From contig NW_022145596.1 in the NCBI RefSeq assembly GCF_000002235.5, positions 4,336,352-4,400,351 of the forward strand: DNA of 64,000 bases. The letters are read 5' to 3'. The DNA comes from Strongylocentrotus purpuratus (taxonomy: Eukaryota; Echinodermata; Echinoidea; Camarodonta; Strongylocentrotidae). Of the stretch, positions 14,200 through 26,657 are shown one piece after another; positions within the stretch are counted from its first letter, which is position 1, and every line of letters starts with the position of its first letter. A program made the translations under genes and the position numbers. The notes beneath the pieces were generated by a model that was given only the letters and a program-made list of their open reading frames with translations, made no database searches and was not told the DNA's origin.

Positions 14200-14292
14200 C
14201 AGGTGCGGATCTGGAATTGTGTGATCGGATGGGGTATGCAATATGCTAACTGGGTAGGAGCATTCTAAAAAATGTCTCCTGGATCCGCCTAA
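14200..14292. mobile_element. Very short hAT-like MITE, about 93 bp
   Basis: CAGGTGCGGATCTGG opens it and CCTGGATCCGCCTAA closes it, a variant of the CAGTGGCGGATCCAGG ends of the element at 14909. Confidence 0.5.
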
Positions 14293-14673
14293 TAATATGA
14301 AACAATATTCTTTGAAACAATGGGCTTTGGGTATTATTAACTCTAACTCTAATTGACTTTAGCTCAAGGATGATTGCTCACTGGACAGGGCATATTAGCA
14401 AGTACATTTTTACAAGACGTGGGCCGAGAGAGACAGCTATAACACGGGAAAAATCTCTGGATTGTAACTGAATGATACATTCTACCATGGTAATCATATT
14501 CCAAGGATTTCAAAAAATATCGATTGCTTTATGACTAAGTACGATTAATTACCATAATTACCCTCGTAATTGACTTCATGTAATGAACTAAGTAATGGAC
14601 ATCATAATAATATGTTCATGATATGACTATGTTTTTATTGTTGCTTTAACTTCATCAAACTTTTCACTCCCAG

Positions 14674-14745
14674 GAAAGGATTTATACTGGCAAACTATTA
14701 CAGAGACATGCGTCGGATCGTGGAGGGCTGACATTAGTAATAGAG
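14674..14745 (+). CDS. Candidate internal exon A, unknown gene
   Basis: A pyrimidine-rich stretch ending TTTTCACTCCCAG precedes it, and donor GTGAGAGG follows. In the frame that continues into candidate exon B (phase 1 junction) it reads KDLYWQTITETCVGSWRADI and on. I do not recognise the protein. 72 bp open by chance is not rare, so the support is the paired splice signals and the phase match to B. Confidence 0.35.
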
Positions 14746-14908
14746 GTGAGAGGATATCTACTCCCATCACAATTAATCTAAATTATCAATATGAAACTTC
14801 TTCAAAATATTGTGCAAGACACCCGATACAGCGTGTCGGGTTTCCTGCCCTGCAGTCCAAGATATCAGAGAGCGCGCCCTCACTCGAACCCATTGCATCA
14901 CTGATTGT

Positions 14909-15060
14909 CAGTGGCGGATCCAGGGGGAAGGGGCTCCGAGGGCAAACCGAGGGCAAGGGGAGGAGGATGACAAGACATTTGGGCTGATTTACTTTTTGCT
15001 AGTCCCTGAATTTTCGCCCCCCCCCCCCTTTACCAGAGATAATCCTCGATCCGCCAGTAG
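14909..15060. mobile_element. hAT-like MITE, about 150 bp
   Basis: CAGTGGCGGATCCAGG on the left and the complement of CTGGCGGATCGAGG on the right. The interior has G-rich and C-rich runs. Lies between candidate exons at 14674-14745 and 15134-15210. The target duplication is not clear. Confidence 0.6.
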
Positions 15061-15133
15061 ATTGTTGTTGTGTCTTCTCGTTACGGAGATCGCATCTTCG
15101 GCGGAAAGGAATTAAACGAATTTGATCTTACAG

Positions 15134-15210
15134 ATGGAGGCAGTGGAACATCTGCTGATGATGATACGGGCTATCAAGGGTACCAGGGGATGGGATGGTT
15201 TATGTTAAAG
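15134..15210 (+). CDS. Candidate internal exon B, unknown gene
   Basis: Acceptor TTTGATCTTACAG and donor GTAAAAC. In the frame compatible with exon A it reads GGSGTSADDDTGYQGYQGMG then WFMLK. The intron between A and B holds a hAT MITE. No partner exon downstream with the required phase was found. Confidence 0.35.
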
Positions 15211-15664
15211 GTAAAACATTGAAAAGATAACGAGAGGTAATATGGAAGATGCGACACGATATAATATCTATAGACCAGGGCACCAAAAGTAATATCACTC
15301 GTGACCCATTATTTAGACGATATCAAAGTGCAGTTAAGAAACATGGAGGAAAATTAATGACCGGGCAAGAACTTACACTCATGCGTGAAAAAAGCGCTAG
15401 AGACATTTGTATTAAGCGCTATATAAAAATTAATTATTATTACTATCATTATTATTAATGAAGAAAAATAGAAGTAATCTGTTGAGCTATTCCTCCTTTA
15501 TAAAAATTAAGGGGACAAAGTACAGGAAAAAAATGAATGAGAAAACAGTAAATACATTCGAAATGGCTTTAGAGGTTCAATTGCGCACCTTTGGGTTAAA
15601 GGTTGTTATAACATTAACCATCAAGTTCAGTGGTAGTGCTACTGAGAAATATAATAGTGTATGG

Positions 15665-15902
15665 ACGATAGAGAGAGAGAGAGAGGAGAGAGAGAGAGGG
15701 GGAGAGAGGGAGAGAGAGAGATACTGAGACAGACAGAGACAACGAGAGAAAGGGAGAAAGAGAGAGAAAGAGGGACAGCCAACAGACTGAAAGACAAATA
15801 AAGTGACGGAGTGGGAGAGAGATAGACAGACACAGCAGACACCCACACACAGATAGAGGGAGGAAGGGGGATGTGTGTGTGTGTGTGTGTGTGTGTTTTA
15901 GA

Positions 15903-15951
<49 letters not shown>

Positions 15952-15955
15952 GGGT
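15665..15955. repeat. GA-rich tract with an internal (GT)n
   Basis: GA repeats at 15669-15720 and 15900-15950, and (GT)n at about 15870-15896. Confidence 0.95.
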
Positions 15956-16125
15956 GGAAGGATAGATCCAGGGCATAAGTCTGTGTCTGTCGGTATGGTG
16001 GTAGTGTTGCCTGGATTAGAGGGCTATTGGATGATGTTGACAAAGAGGCACAAGCAACCAGATCCGATTAATTGATGAAGAGCAGTATCCATTCATTCAA
16101 CGTTCCATTGACCTCCTCTTTACCA

Positions 16126-16330
16126 TCTTCTTTCTCCTTCTTCTTCTCCTCCTTCTCCTTCTTCAACTCTTTCTTCTACTTCTACTCCTTCTTCTTCTTC
16201 TTCTTCTTCTTCTTCTTCTTCTTCTTCTTCTTCTTCTCCTTCTTCTTCTCCTTCTTCTTCTTCTTCTTCGTCTACTCCTTCTACTTCTACTCCTTCTCCT
16301 CCTTCTTCTACTTCTACTTCTTCGTCTATT
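16126..16330. repeat. (TTC)n / CTT-rich array
   Basis: About 200 bp of TTC with CTC and TAC variants; the Phe/Ser-rich frame is a repeat translation, not a gene. Confidence 0.95.
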
Positions 16331-16714
16331 CCTTCTCATTCTGTTCCTTTATATTCTTACTGAAAAATTCACCCCTTCCAATTAAGACATCATTTTATAA
16401 ACTCTTTCTTCCTTGTTTGATTCAAGCAAACTGATATATGGATATTTGCGAGCGAGTGAAGCAAGAGAGAGTTTTGGGAGTAATATGGCTATCAGCGGTC
16501 ACTGATATTAAATTTTGTATCCTTTCATAGCTTTAAAAGAAAAGTTAACTTACTTTATTATTCTATTGTTTGTTGGTACCTTTATGTCTGTTACTTATAC
16601 GTAATATAATTGAGGGGCGGAAGAAAGGGATGGGATATTCCGGAAGAGGTTGATGTGACCTGAAACTGACTTTCATCAACTGAGATTAACAAGACGATAT
16701 CAGATGATATGCTA

Positions 16715-17125
16715 TGATCGGACATCAATCCACTCCCAGGGACCAACGAAAACGTGCATCGCTATACAGGGTGTCTAGAAAACAACATAATTCTACAGGG
16801 TGTCCAAAACTTCATTCAAAGTTCGCAAGCGTCGTCGTAGAATACGTAAAATACGAAGTTCAATCCATTCCCAGGGCGAATTTCCAAAGGACTAACAAAA
16901 TATTGCATTATTATACAAGGTGTCTAGAAAAATATGCAATCATCAAGCACGGTCAATCAAAAACGCGATCGTAAATTAGATGCGTCGTAGTCAAGTGTTT
17001 TAAACATTTTACTGAAAATAGGAGGTTCCATCCATCGTATGTTCACTTCCGAGGGACCATAATTATCAAAACCTTGCATGAAATCCAAGGTGTCTAGACA
17101 AAAATGCAATAATGTTAATAAAGTG
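16715..17125. repeat. Diverged tandem repeat, about three units of 150-180 bp
   Basis: GGTGTCTAGAAAA or GGTGTCTAGACAAAA recurs near 16770, 16920 and 17090, each time preceded by TCCATTCCCAGGG-like sequence and followed by AT(A/G)CAAT. Unrecognised. Confidence 0.55.
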
Positions 17126-17272
17126 TATACAAAAAAGATAAGCAATCATGATGTGCATACGTCGTTATTGAGGTGTGACCAATCATTTTATACTTCGATT
17201 TTATGTGTTACGTTCCGTTAATGTGCAACATTTTAGTCAAGAGGGCCTTGGTATGATACCAAAAGCTAGTGC

Positions 17273-17295
17273 GTCACATGACCTTGTCACGTGAT
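17273..17295. promoter_or_regulatory. Twin E-box (GTCACATGAC, GTCACGTGAT)
   Basis: Two extended E-boxes of the USF/MITF/TFEB type, 13 bp start to start. Their target is unknown; they lie in the candidate 14-18 kb gene region. Confidence 0.3.
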
Positions 17296-17858
17296 GTCTC
17301 ACAATGACATCTTAGGATATCGCAAGCTTTCTTATGGAATCACAAGCATGCTGTAGAGTTTAATGCAATGAGATTTAAGAGCGTACACGACTGCTTACGG
17401 GAGGATTCGATGTTCTCGGTAATGACATTTATTGAGAGTTGTTCATGACTTCATTAATTTCGTTACGTCAAGGTTGGAGTGAGTGATACTATAAATCATA
17501 TGCTTGAATGTTGACTGCACGAGGATGATTTTTTTTATTCTCTTACCTGTATTATCCTTTTATCTTCATTCAATTCCTTTCTCTCTCTTCTTCCATATGC
17601 CTCATTTTCTCTATTAGACCTAATGTAATTTCAATATCGTTTGCTTCTCCTTTCATCTTTCCCTTTTACAAAAATTCTAAATTTATTTCTTCCCCTTCTG
17701 CCCTTCTTGTCTCATCTTATCTTCCTGTTTTTCCTCTCTTTCCTCTTCTATATTTTCTCTTTGCAACTTTCACTCTTTTCTTCTTCTATTATTTTCTACT
17801 TGTACTTCTCAATTCTTTCTCCATAATGTTTTCCACCTTCCCTTTTCTTCGTTTCTAG

Positions 17859-17962
17859 TCGTTCTGAATGATTGCACAGAGTATCATCAAGATGGAAAGA
17901 CTGACTACTTAACCCTCATGGGAAAACACGATTTCTCAATATCTTACCACCCTGATCTTTAA
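17859..17962 (+). CDS. Candidate terminal exon C, unknown gene
   Basis: A long pyrimidine stretch ending TTCGTTTCTAG precedes it. It reads VLNDCTEYHQDGKTDYLTLM and on to TAA at 17960-17962. AATAAA follows at 18071-18076. Its phase does not join directly to exon B, so either a further exon is missing or one of the calls is wrong. Confidence 0.3.
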
Positions 17963-18779
17963 TCAACAACTTCATCAACCCTAGGTAGATTTATGTCAAG
18001 TTGTAGGTTCAAGCAGAGGGCAATTGTTGAGATACGGGAATGGAAATTAATTTCTAGATAAACCTGTCAAAATAAATTCATTCTAAATCCGTCATTAATA
18101 GGCGTGGAATACATTGTGAGAATTAATAGGTATCCCAAATACTAAATTCACAATACAAATAATATCAGTTGTTTCCTTTCAATATTTTTTCGTTCTCTAA
18201 TTTGTCTTATTTAAAATTTCAGAACCAATACGTGAAACCGTCTTCCGGCGTATCTTGTCGTTCTAAAGAAATACGATTGAATGAACAAATACATAACAGA
18301 TAAAGAAATTAACTCACAATAATCTGGGAAGCGATAAAATGTGAAAGGTTGGAGTATACATCCACCATACATGGTCAATCGCGAAAATCATAGACGGGTT
18401 CTAGTGTTTCCTGTAGTCTACTCTAAAGTCATTTCCCATACAGTCAAAAGGGAGAAAAAAGGAAAGAACATGACAAAAATGAAATGAGAATGAAAAAGCA
18501 TATAGGATGATAACCGGAGACCATATCGTAATGGAATTATGAGTATTGATTAATTACGACGAAGGGGATACCTCGTTTGATGCAAAAAGCACAAAACAGT
18601 CATTAATAAAAATGGAAAGGGGGCAAATGTCACAACTTTCTTACAGATATGGGTCAATTCATATAGAGTATGTCATTTTCAACGAATTCGCCTCGTTTTT
18701 CCGAGGGCGAAGATCACCTGTATCAAAGAGGTTGAGTTCTGGCAAAGATTAAAAGAGCAATAATTTGTGAGCTTTCTCA

Positions 18780-19680
18780 GTCTGGAAAAATGGAAGTTTG
18801 GAAGAATGTAATTCTAAGATATGTCCCCTGGTCAGGATTGCTCTTCAAACGCTCTCATCATGGTCATATTCAAAATATGACACGAAATGGCTGGTAGGTT
18901 AAAGGTACTATGTCCCTTTTGCAGGCCAAAAAAATGAAAAAGTTAAATTCCAATGGCATTTGAAAGATAATACTAATTTAGAACTCCCCTTAAAAATAAT
19001 GGGACTTGAAACTGTCTTTAATTTGGTAAATAACGACTATTAGTTGTCAAATCGACTTAGGAGCTATAGAGCCAAAAAGTAATAGTCTTGATTTTCAGAC
19101 CATTGTACCGCATGGTCGTACGTTTTATGCTGCGCAAAGATTCAATCCGTTTAATTTTGGCCATCACAACAAGTGGGTTATTGATGTAGACAGATCCGTT
19201 ACAGCTCATTTTATGTATGTTATTACCAAAGAAGAAGAAAAAGCCAGTCAGTCACTCAATACTGACAATAGCGTCTGACAGTGAAGTCTAGCAAGTAAAC
19301 AGATTTCCTTGCATAATTTGAATACTAGGACACTGCTAACGTTTACATTTTACAGATAGGACATACATGACATATTCATAATTCCTGCAAAGTTCTACAC
19401 AATTTGAGGTTGGCTGCAAAAGGGACATAGTGTCTTAAGACTAAACTTTCATGGCACATAAAGCTTGCAGTCCTTACCCATTTCTGTGTGCACTGCATTT
19501 TGACTTTTAACAAGAATGAACCGATTTCTTGTTGATTTGATAATGCACAAACCTCACAATGTACTCCGATTCTTACATACTATATAACCAGCCTTTCTCA
19601 GTTGCTTCCATGCAGTCTCTTCTATAATGTAATCGCTTAACCAGGAATCAAATTCATCTTTAATGGCAGTAAAAATATGA
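18780..19680. repeat. Old dispersed repeat, copy 2 (split by a MITE)
   Basis: Segments 18780-18898 and 19439-19680 resemble 6100-6440 with perhaps 60-70% identity by eye: GCTCTTCAAACGCTCTCAT against GCTCTTCAAATGCTTTCAT, and TCTGTGTGCACTGC against TCTGTGTGCAGTGC. Identity of the repeat unknown. Confidence 0.6.
18899..19438. mobile_element. TTAA MITE, 540 bp (family 3), nested in an older repeat
   Basis: TTAA at both edges, with inverted ends sharing ACTATGTCCCTTTTGCAG. The host sequence on either side matches the repeat at 6100-6440, where one TTAA (about 6196-6199) marks the empty site. No coding capacity. Confidence 0.8.
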
Positions 19681-21222
19681 ATGTTGAACATGAGATCGTC
19701 TTGATGCTCATGGCCTTGAAACGTGATAAAGCTGTCAGGTAAGCTAGCATCAACTGAATCATTACGATTGCTGTCATTTTGACATTCTTAATCTCTGTCA
19801 CCGAAAACCCTTGGATCTCATTAAGACATCATCCAGATGCCGTTTGCGTACAGTACCCCCCCCCCCAACCCGCCACATCAGCCAAGGAGTTATTGCCACA
19901 ACTGAGGGGTGCTAATGGGGACGAGGCGTACTTATCCCAACCGAATGACCCCCCCCCCCCCCCCCACACACACACACAAAAAAGAGGAAAAAGACAAAAA
20001 GAAGGAAAAGGTAAGGGAGAGTGGGAAAAAACGAGAAAATTAGTTGATAGGATCTCCTCGAACACCCTCCCCCTAAATATTTAATGGCATTTTTATTTTG
20101 CACTTCATCCATCGAGTAAAAACAGTGTCCCCCCTTCCCATTATAGTCCAAGTGCCCCCTAAATGGCTCTCTCCTTTTTTTAATTTTTATTCAAGGGCGG
20201 TACTGATTGCCGAAAGTTTTACACCACATTCTTCTGTGCGTTTAGCGCATATCAGGGGAAATAAACTTTAAGAAGCAAGGTATATTGTCTATAGTATTAG
20301 GTTCAATATCATCGCTTTACATCATCTGTGCACTTAACGCTTTAAAAAAAAATTATTGATATATATATAGCACTCCTTTAGGAGTGATGCAACTAGTTTA
20401 TTTGTTAAGAAAAAAGAAGAAAAATATTCTCCGAAATCTACTGATAATTAGGAAATTGGGGCATGTTACAGGTTATATAATGAATTATTTTCACCCATTT
20501 TTTTTCTCTCGAGCGCATGGCTGATATCAATAATCTATAAATGAAACCCAAAGTCTATTAATTTTCTCCGAAATCTGCTTATAGGCCTATTGGAGTATTG
20601 AAGATCGAGGCACGTTAAAACTTTGCAATCAATATTTTGTATCTGCGGTAACCTATTTACGCAAGCCAATCCCATATTATCTTGATAAAAGTATTCCCTA
20701 TTGGTGTACAAAGGGTTGCGTGATAGCCTCATCAAAGAATTGATCACACTCAGATTTCATTTCAAAGCTATATTACTTCGCTTAAAGGTGAGAGCAGCTA
20801 CTGCAGTGGTTCAAGTTAAGTATCTTGTGAATTAAAATGTGTTATATATCACAAACATAAAATAAGTGTGAACGTTTACTGGTTTAGTACAAGACTTTGC
20901 TCGATTTGTAGTTCTTAATGAAAATGTTAATAAAAATATTCATTCATTTATTAAGTATAATATCAAATTCTAAGATCACCTGTGAGACATTTAATCCTAA
21001 AACAATCCTACTTATTTATATACCTTCAATTTCCTTCTTGAAAGAATGATTTGCTCAGAGGTTTCTTTTAAACTAATCTTGCATCCATTATGGCAGTTTG
21101 GACTGATTCTGTTTCAACGTCCATTATATGGATTGTAGATAGCTGATATTACCTTAAAGTAGACCAATTCTTAACAGACTTTCGAAAAAATCGTCTTCCT
21201 ATCTCCCCAATCCCATTCTCTC

Positions 21223-21225
21223 TCT

Positions 21226-21302
<77 letters not shown>
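21223..21302. repeat. Pure (CT)n microsatellite, about 80 bp
   Basis: The longest uninterrupted CT run in the window, likely polymorphic. Confidence 0.95.
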
Positions 21303-21309
<7 letters not shown>

Positions 21310-21825
21310 CGTTGCTACTTTCTTCGTAAGAAAAGTTTCTTGACACAGATCAGAAAAGTTAGTTGACGAGGGCATAGAAATAAAACTAAAACGCGAGGGG
21401 GTATTTTTCTTCTTTTTTTCTTTCTTTTTGAACCCTCGGATAAACCCCTTACCACCATTTTGCGTTCTTGTTGACGAATTCCAAAAACAAAGGTCCCGTG
21501 TTTTAAGGCTTGTTGGCGAAAATTTTACAAAGATTTTCGGCAAAATTCAACACCCCCTCCCCCGTGCACCCCCATAAAAAAGGTATATAGCGACACATGT
21601 GCTGCAAGAAATACCCTTCTTTTGGCACTGAGATGAAGTTTGAGATGAAGTTCATCTTCTTGTTCATAATTATGATGGATTTATACCCAGGCTTCCATAT
21701 GGAGCATAAGTAACTAAGTTGAATCCTCCTATTGGAACAGGCCACGCCATGCAGTCTTTTGGCTAGTCAGGCAAGCTAATGAGCCTTGTTTCGGGAAATT
21801 TCAGATAGAAGGTCTATGTGAGGGC

Positions 21826-21990
21826 AGGGGCGGTGCAATTCTTTTAAGGGGGGGGGGCATATGAAAAAATAAATAACTAACCTCCCTCCCCTCTCTCCTC
21901 CAAAATCTCTTATATACACTTGTTGTTTTTTTACGGGGGAATGCTTCAAAGTTCACAGGGCCCTCAAAGATAGCCATTCCTGTACCGCCC
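21826..21990. mobile_element. Probable hAT-like MITE
   Basis: CAGGGGCGGTGCAATTC on the left and the complement of TTCCTGTACCGCCC on the right, with a G run inside. Ends are diverged. Confidence 0.4.
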
Positions 21991-22073
21991 AAACCGTAGC
22001 GTCGCGCCTACGTGATAGGGTGAACAAGAGGTTGATAAAGAAAGAGATGTGAAAGGAAAGCTGAATGAAGCTG

Positions 22074-22101
22074 GAGAGAGAGAGAGGGAGAGAGAGAGAG
22101 G

Positions 22102-22157
<56 letters not shown>

Positions 22158-22158
22158 G
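22074..22158. repeat. (GA)n microsatellite
   Basis: GA repeats with GGGA interruptions. Confidence 0.95.
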
Positions 22159-23436
22159 TGGGAAGGGAAAAAGTGACAGGATTCAGATAAGTCCTTCCCC
22201 AGGAAAATGCAATGGTTTGGTCTAATATTTTTTTTATTTTTTTATAATAGCGATATCACTACTTTTGTCGAGTGTGTTGCGATGATAATGTACACAATAT
22301 GCCTTTGTTTTGTTTATGGTTGTTTTCTGTTTTGTTTTTCTTTGTTTTTGTTTTTTGTTGTTGAAGATATTACTTTTATGTCAGGATTTGAGTTCCAACA
22401 GAATTTTTGGTTTGAAACTGAATTGGTTAGAGAAAGGGAAAAAAGAGGTTGAATAGAGAGACAGACTAACAATAAAACAGAGTAGACTAGCACTATCATA
22501 TTATTGTAAGAAATTATTAATATCTTGAACCAGCATTAGTTTCATTATCATTAGAACACATACACAACTGAAAATCCTTCGTAATATCGATTAGGATTTT
22601 CTTTCCACGATTAAATTACTAAACACTGTAAACAATATGTGTGCCTCAAGTTATATCTTGGATCAATGAAAGCAAATCAGATCAATTTTTCAACATATAC
22701 AACAGATACATCGTCCTCATCCTATTTCGTTATTCTATTATATCCTTGCCCATTAATCTACAACATTCCACACAGAAGTGTTTGAGAGAGGTATAAAGTT
22801 TCCCAGCACGACATGGACATCGCCATTTTATTGATAATGTGACGTGTTATTTGAAGTCGTTTATCAAGTATTGTAATAGAATGTATGGATGCTTCGTTCA
22901 CAGGTGTGTGCGCTGATGAATAATTTCATTCACCTGCTATTACCCTCTTTACTACAGTTATCAATAAGTTGGGCGAAGGTTTCGCATAAATGAAATAGAT
23001 TTGTCAACTGTTATATTTTAGTATTTTTAAATAAATGAGTTACAATAGTTGCCATGTTACATATTTTTCACCAAATATAATTTTTACCTTTCCAGATATG
23101 ATTTTCCCTCGTTGAAAAGGAAAGGTTTTGATTCTTAATTACGAAGTATTTCAAACTAAAGCTTGGTGCATGATACATGTACAAGTTTGCCTTTAATTGC
23201 CATTATCAAGAAAAATGGCTGCGCCCATGTCATGCTCAAAGGCATTACATCAAGACAAAAATATCGTCATTTATATATCTTTTGTACACTTCCATAAGGA
23301 ATATTGTACATCAATAGACACGAATACATCTCATCTTTCAGCATACCTACACTTATTCTTTGGGGCGAGTTTATCTTAGCATGATATCAGTTGACCGGAA
23401 ACCTGACATCATTTTATACATCATGTTATATATCGG

Positions 23437-23532
23437 GACGACTACCTCCGGGTCAACATCCACCCGGACCACTATGCGAAGGACAGTTACTCCCGGACAA
23501 ACTACCTTGGCTGCACCTCGGACAAACAGTGA
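23437..23532 (+). pseudogene. Orphan coding-like segment ending in TGA
   Basis: 31 codons with GC-rich third positions unlike the neighbourhood, reading DDYLRVNIHPDHYAKDSYSR then TNYLGCTSDKQ and TGA. An in-frame stop lies about 35 bases upstream with no AG acceptor in between, so it cannot be a normal exon as it stands. It may be a gene fragment carried by a repeat. Product not recognised. Confidence 0.3.
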
Positions 23533-25004
23533 GATTACGATTAGAGATAATCAAAAGCTTATTAAGTATTGTGAGTGTGACATTGGCTTGGGTTTTGAAT
23601 CAGCTAGGTAACTGTTTATATATAGATGGATAGAAGCAAATGTAATTACTGATGATATAAACAAGTTAGGATGACAGTCAAAGCACAGTCAAATTATTAT
23701 AGAAACTTCAAAGGACGAAACACAATTGCAGGATAACGTCTTCTGGCCCTTCCACTGTCTGTGATGATTTAATACAACACTCACGTAACCAAGCATGTTA
23801 ACATGCTAATGGTACACAAATAATAATAACAAGAGGATAGTCTTTGATATGTCGTGCTCGTTGAAATATTTTGGTTTTCTTTATTTCTTCAAGGGAATAT
23901 GACCGCATTTAAGCAGATTATTGTTTGATTACTTCGAAAAACAAGAATACCCATAGCAAACAAATGACCACTGTGACGTCTACCGGTCAGCAGACATGTT
24001 TAGTCCATTGTTGTGGTCACCAGTCTCATGTCGATGGCCCCATAAAATGATTGAATATGAAAGACAATCATATACCTGGTTAGTTATTGATGGAAAATCC
24101 ATAAACACATACATGTATTGTATAAGCTAATATTACTTGCCAGTAGTATCAAGTCAATATCGCTTCAGTTTAGTCATTCCAAACCTTACAGTATACATCA
24201 GGTCTCGTGTGCTACATTATAACACTTTTTCCAGACACTGAACGACAGTAAGTTGATAATGAAATAAACTTGTACAATTTTTTTAAATATTTCCATTATT
24301 ACTCATATCATCACTCTGAAAAAAAGATTAAAAGATGGTCATTATGAAAGAGGCACGCACGTTGTATCCATCCATATTGAATACATCCACTATGTATCTG
24401 AGTAAATAGGTAAACATTAAACCGTTTATAATACCCCATCATTTTCTTATACATCATTTGTATAATATTGTTTATGACTGAATTCCTTTTGTCGTTGTTG
24501 TTGTTTGAAATCGCACAATTTCACCTTGTGTTTCTGGATCAGAACGTGCAGACGGTTTTGTTACTGTAACAGGAAGATATCGGTGGTATTGTTGCCTGTG
24601 ACGCTTCCTCTCATATCTGGATTTATGGTATATTGGGTTCCCGCCACTTCCTACCTCACCTCCCAAAACCACGTGACCTAATTGATCGATTGTCCGTGAA
24701 TGATTTACTATCACTATTTAGACAGTCACTGAAAAGTTTGACTTCACTTGTAACTTTAAAATGTGTCTCGTTTGAGAAAAGTGGAATCTCCATTATGTAA
24801 TATGTGTCGATCTAGATTGGATTAAATTTTATATAATCAAACAGATTATTAGGCTATTTCCGATGGGGTCATAACTTATCAACCGTTTTATCATTTAATT
24901 ATTTACAGCTACTTTACGCAGGAACCTAAAAACTCATATTCTATATTCTCTCTCTTTAGTCATCCTTTCATGTTGCCTTAGGTATTCTCCCCTCTCAGCC
25001 CACC

Positions 25005-25006
25005 CC

Positions 25007-25039
<33 letters not shown>

Positions 25040-25112
25040 TCTCTCATTGTCTCTCACACACGCGCGCTCTCTCTCTCTCTCTCTCTCTCTTTTATCTATC
25101 CCTCCCTCTCTC
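25005..25112. repeat. (CT)n with CACACGCGCG insert
   Basis: Two CT runs separated by an alternating CA/CG segment. Confidence 0.9.
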
Positions 25113-26327
25113 ACTTTTTCACTTTTCTAGTCTTCATCAACCTTAACCCATATATTCTATCATATTGCCAATCTTCGTCATTTCTCTAATCATACAAATT
25201 CTTGTTTCTAAATCTCTCTCTTTCGCTCTTTTTCTGTTACCTTCTCCTTACCACCCTATCCACAAAATATGGTTGAAAACAAAACACCTTTTTTGTTCCT
25301 ACTCCAATGCAAAAAGGTATGAAGAGGGTCAAGAGTATGTACTTGAGAGTTCTATATTATCCTCATCACAATGACGTCATACATGACATCATAATAGGGT
25401 TCAATGACCATCACGAATTAATAAGTGAAAGAATACTCTTTCGAGCGACGAAAATAAATCAAGTAGCGCCGTTAATAGTATTCCTAAGTTTTGGTAGCGA
25501 AACTTTACTCTAAGTCAACTGTCTACAAATCGCTCTATATTTGGATGTTTGGAATTCGAAAAATGTGTGAAAGTGTGGAGAAAAAAAAGAATAAGAAGCA
25601 CATAGGAAGGGCTTAGCATTGTAATGCACTTCCAGACATGCGAGACAGAGTAATGTCCTTGACTAGGATTTGCACCCACCATACATACAATGAAACAAAC
25701 AAACAACATTTTTGGGAGACATTAGTTTTTAACGCCCATTGTCAAATTTTGTTATTATTATGTGAAAAGGTTACTCCATCTTAACTCCCTCCAAAATCTC
25801 CACTATGCGTGTGCGGGTGCGTACGTGTTTCAGATGGGGGTGGGGTGTGGGTGTACGTGTATGTCTCGGCTATCTCTCTCTCTCTCTTCAACAATCTCTT
25901 GTTCTCACATCTTTACTTCTTTTCCTCTTCCTCCCTTTTAATAATTCAAAAATAATTTTCTTGGGGAAAATTGCTTTAAAATTCTCTCTCTCTCGCTCTG
26001 AATTTTCTCTTCTCTTTCCCGCTTCTCTGTACCAAACTATGTTCTCGCTTACATCTTCAGCAGCGCTTAATTGAACGTGACTGAGACGACATGAGAGGTT
26101 AAGGAGGTGAATGTAACCATGCTGGTATTCCTTCGAATTTGTAGCTGACAAACTGCACTGTAGTAGTAAATAGTTTGTGGAATAAATTTGTATCAGTCTT
26201 ACGTCATCTCATAAACGATTATATTCATGATTTCAAATAACGTTCTAATTGGGATAACTCAGAGAGCATCGAAATGTAACAAGACAGTGATGCATACTCG
26301 GCCTTAATGAAATCTTCCTCTTATTTC

Positions 26328-26328
26328 T

Positions 26329-26359
<31 letters not shown>

Positions 26360-26510
26360 CTTTTCTCTATTTCTCTTTCTCTCTCTTTCTCTCTCTCGCC
26401 ATCTCTCTTTCATTTTCGCCTCACACGCACACACACGCACACACACGCACATCCACTCACCCACTCACTCACTCACCCACTTACTCACTTTATTTCATTC
26501 TTTCATTCTT
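26328..26510. repeat. CT, CA and ACTC repeats in series
   Basis: (CT)n, then (CA)n with CGCA, then (ACTC)n and TTCATTC repeats. Confidence 0.9.
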
Positions 26511-26657
26511 TCATTCTTTTATTTTTCAGCCAGCCTCCCCCCTCCCCTTCTTAGCGCTGCCCATCATCCTTCAAGTTCAAGCAATCAAACCCGAAGGTAT
26601 TCCTGACAGTGTCGTTAAGACGTGGTAATCTTTAGCGGTCATCAAGAGCGTCCTCTG

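Noticed and set aside
14200-14292. Exon-like segment with CAG before and GTAGGA after (reads VRIWNCVIGWGMQYANW)
   Set aside because: Its two ends are hAT-type inverted repeats, so the splice-like edges belong to a short MITE.
15614-16043. 120-134 codon frames on the minus strand
   Set aside because: Translations of GA and GT repeats.
16072-16434. 120-codon Phe/Ser-rich frame
   Set aside because: Translation of the TTC array.
18545-18752. 68-codon plus-strand frame (MINYDEGDTSFDAK...)
   Set aside because: No splice signals or recognisable domain; lies next to the dispersed repeat.
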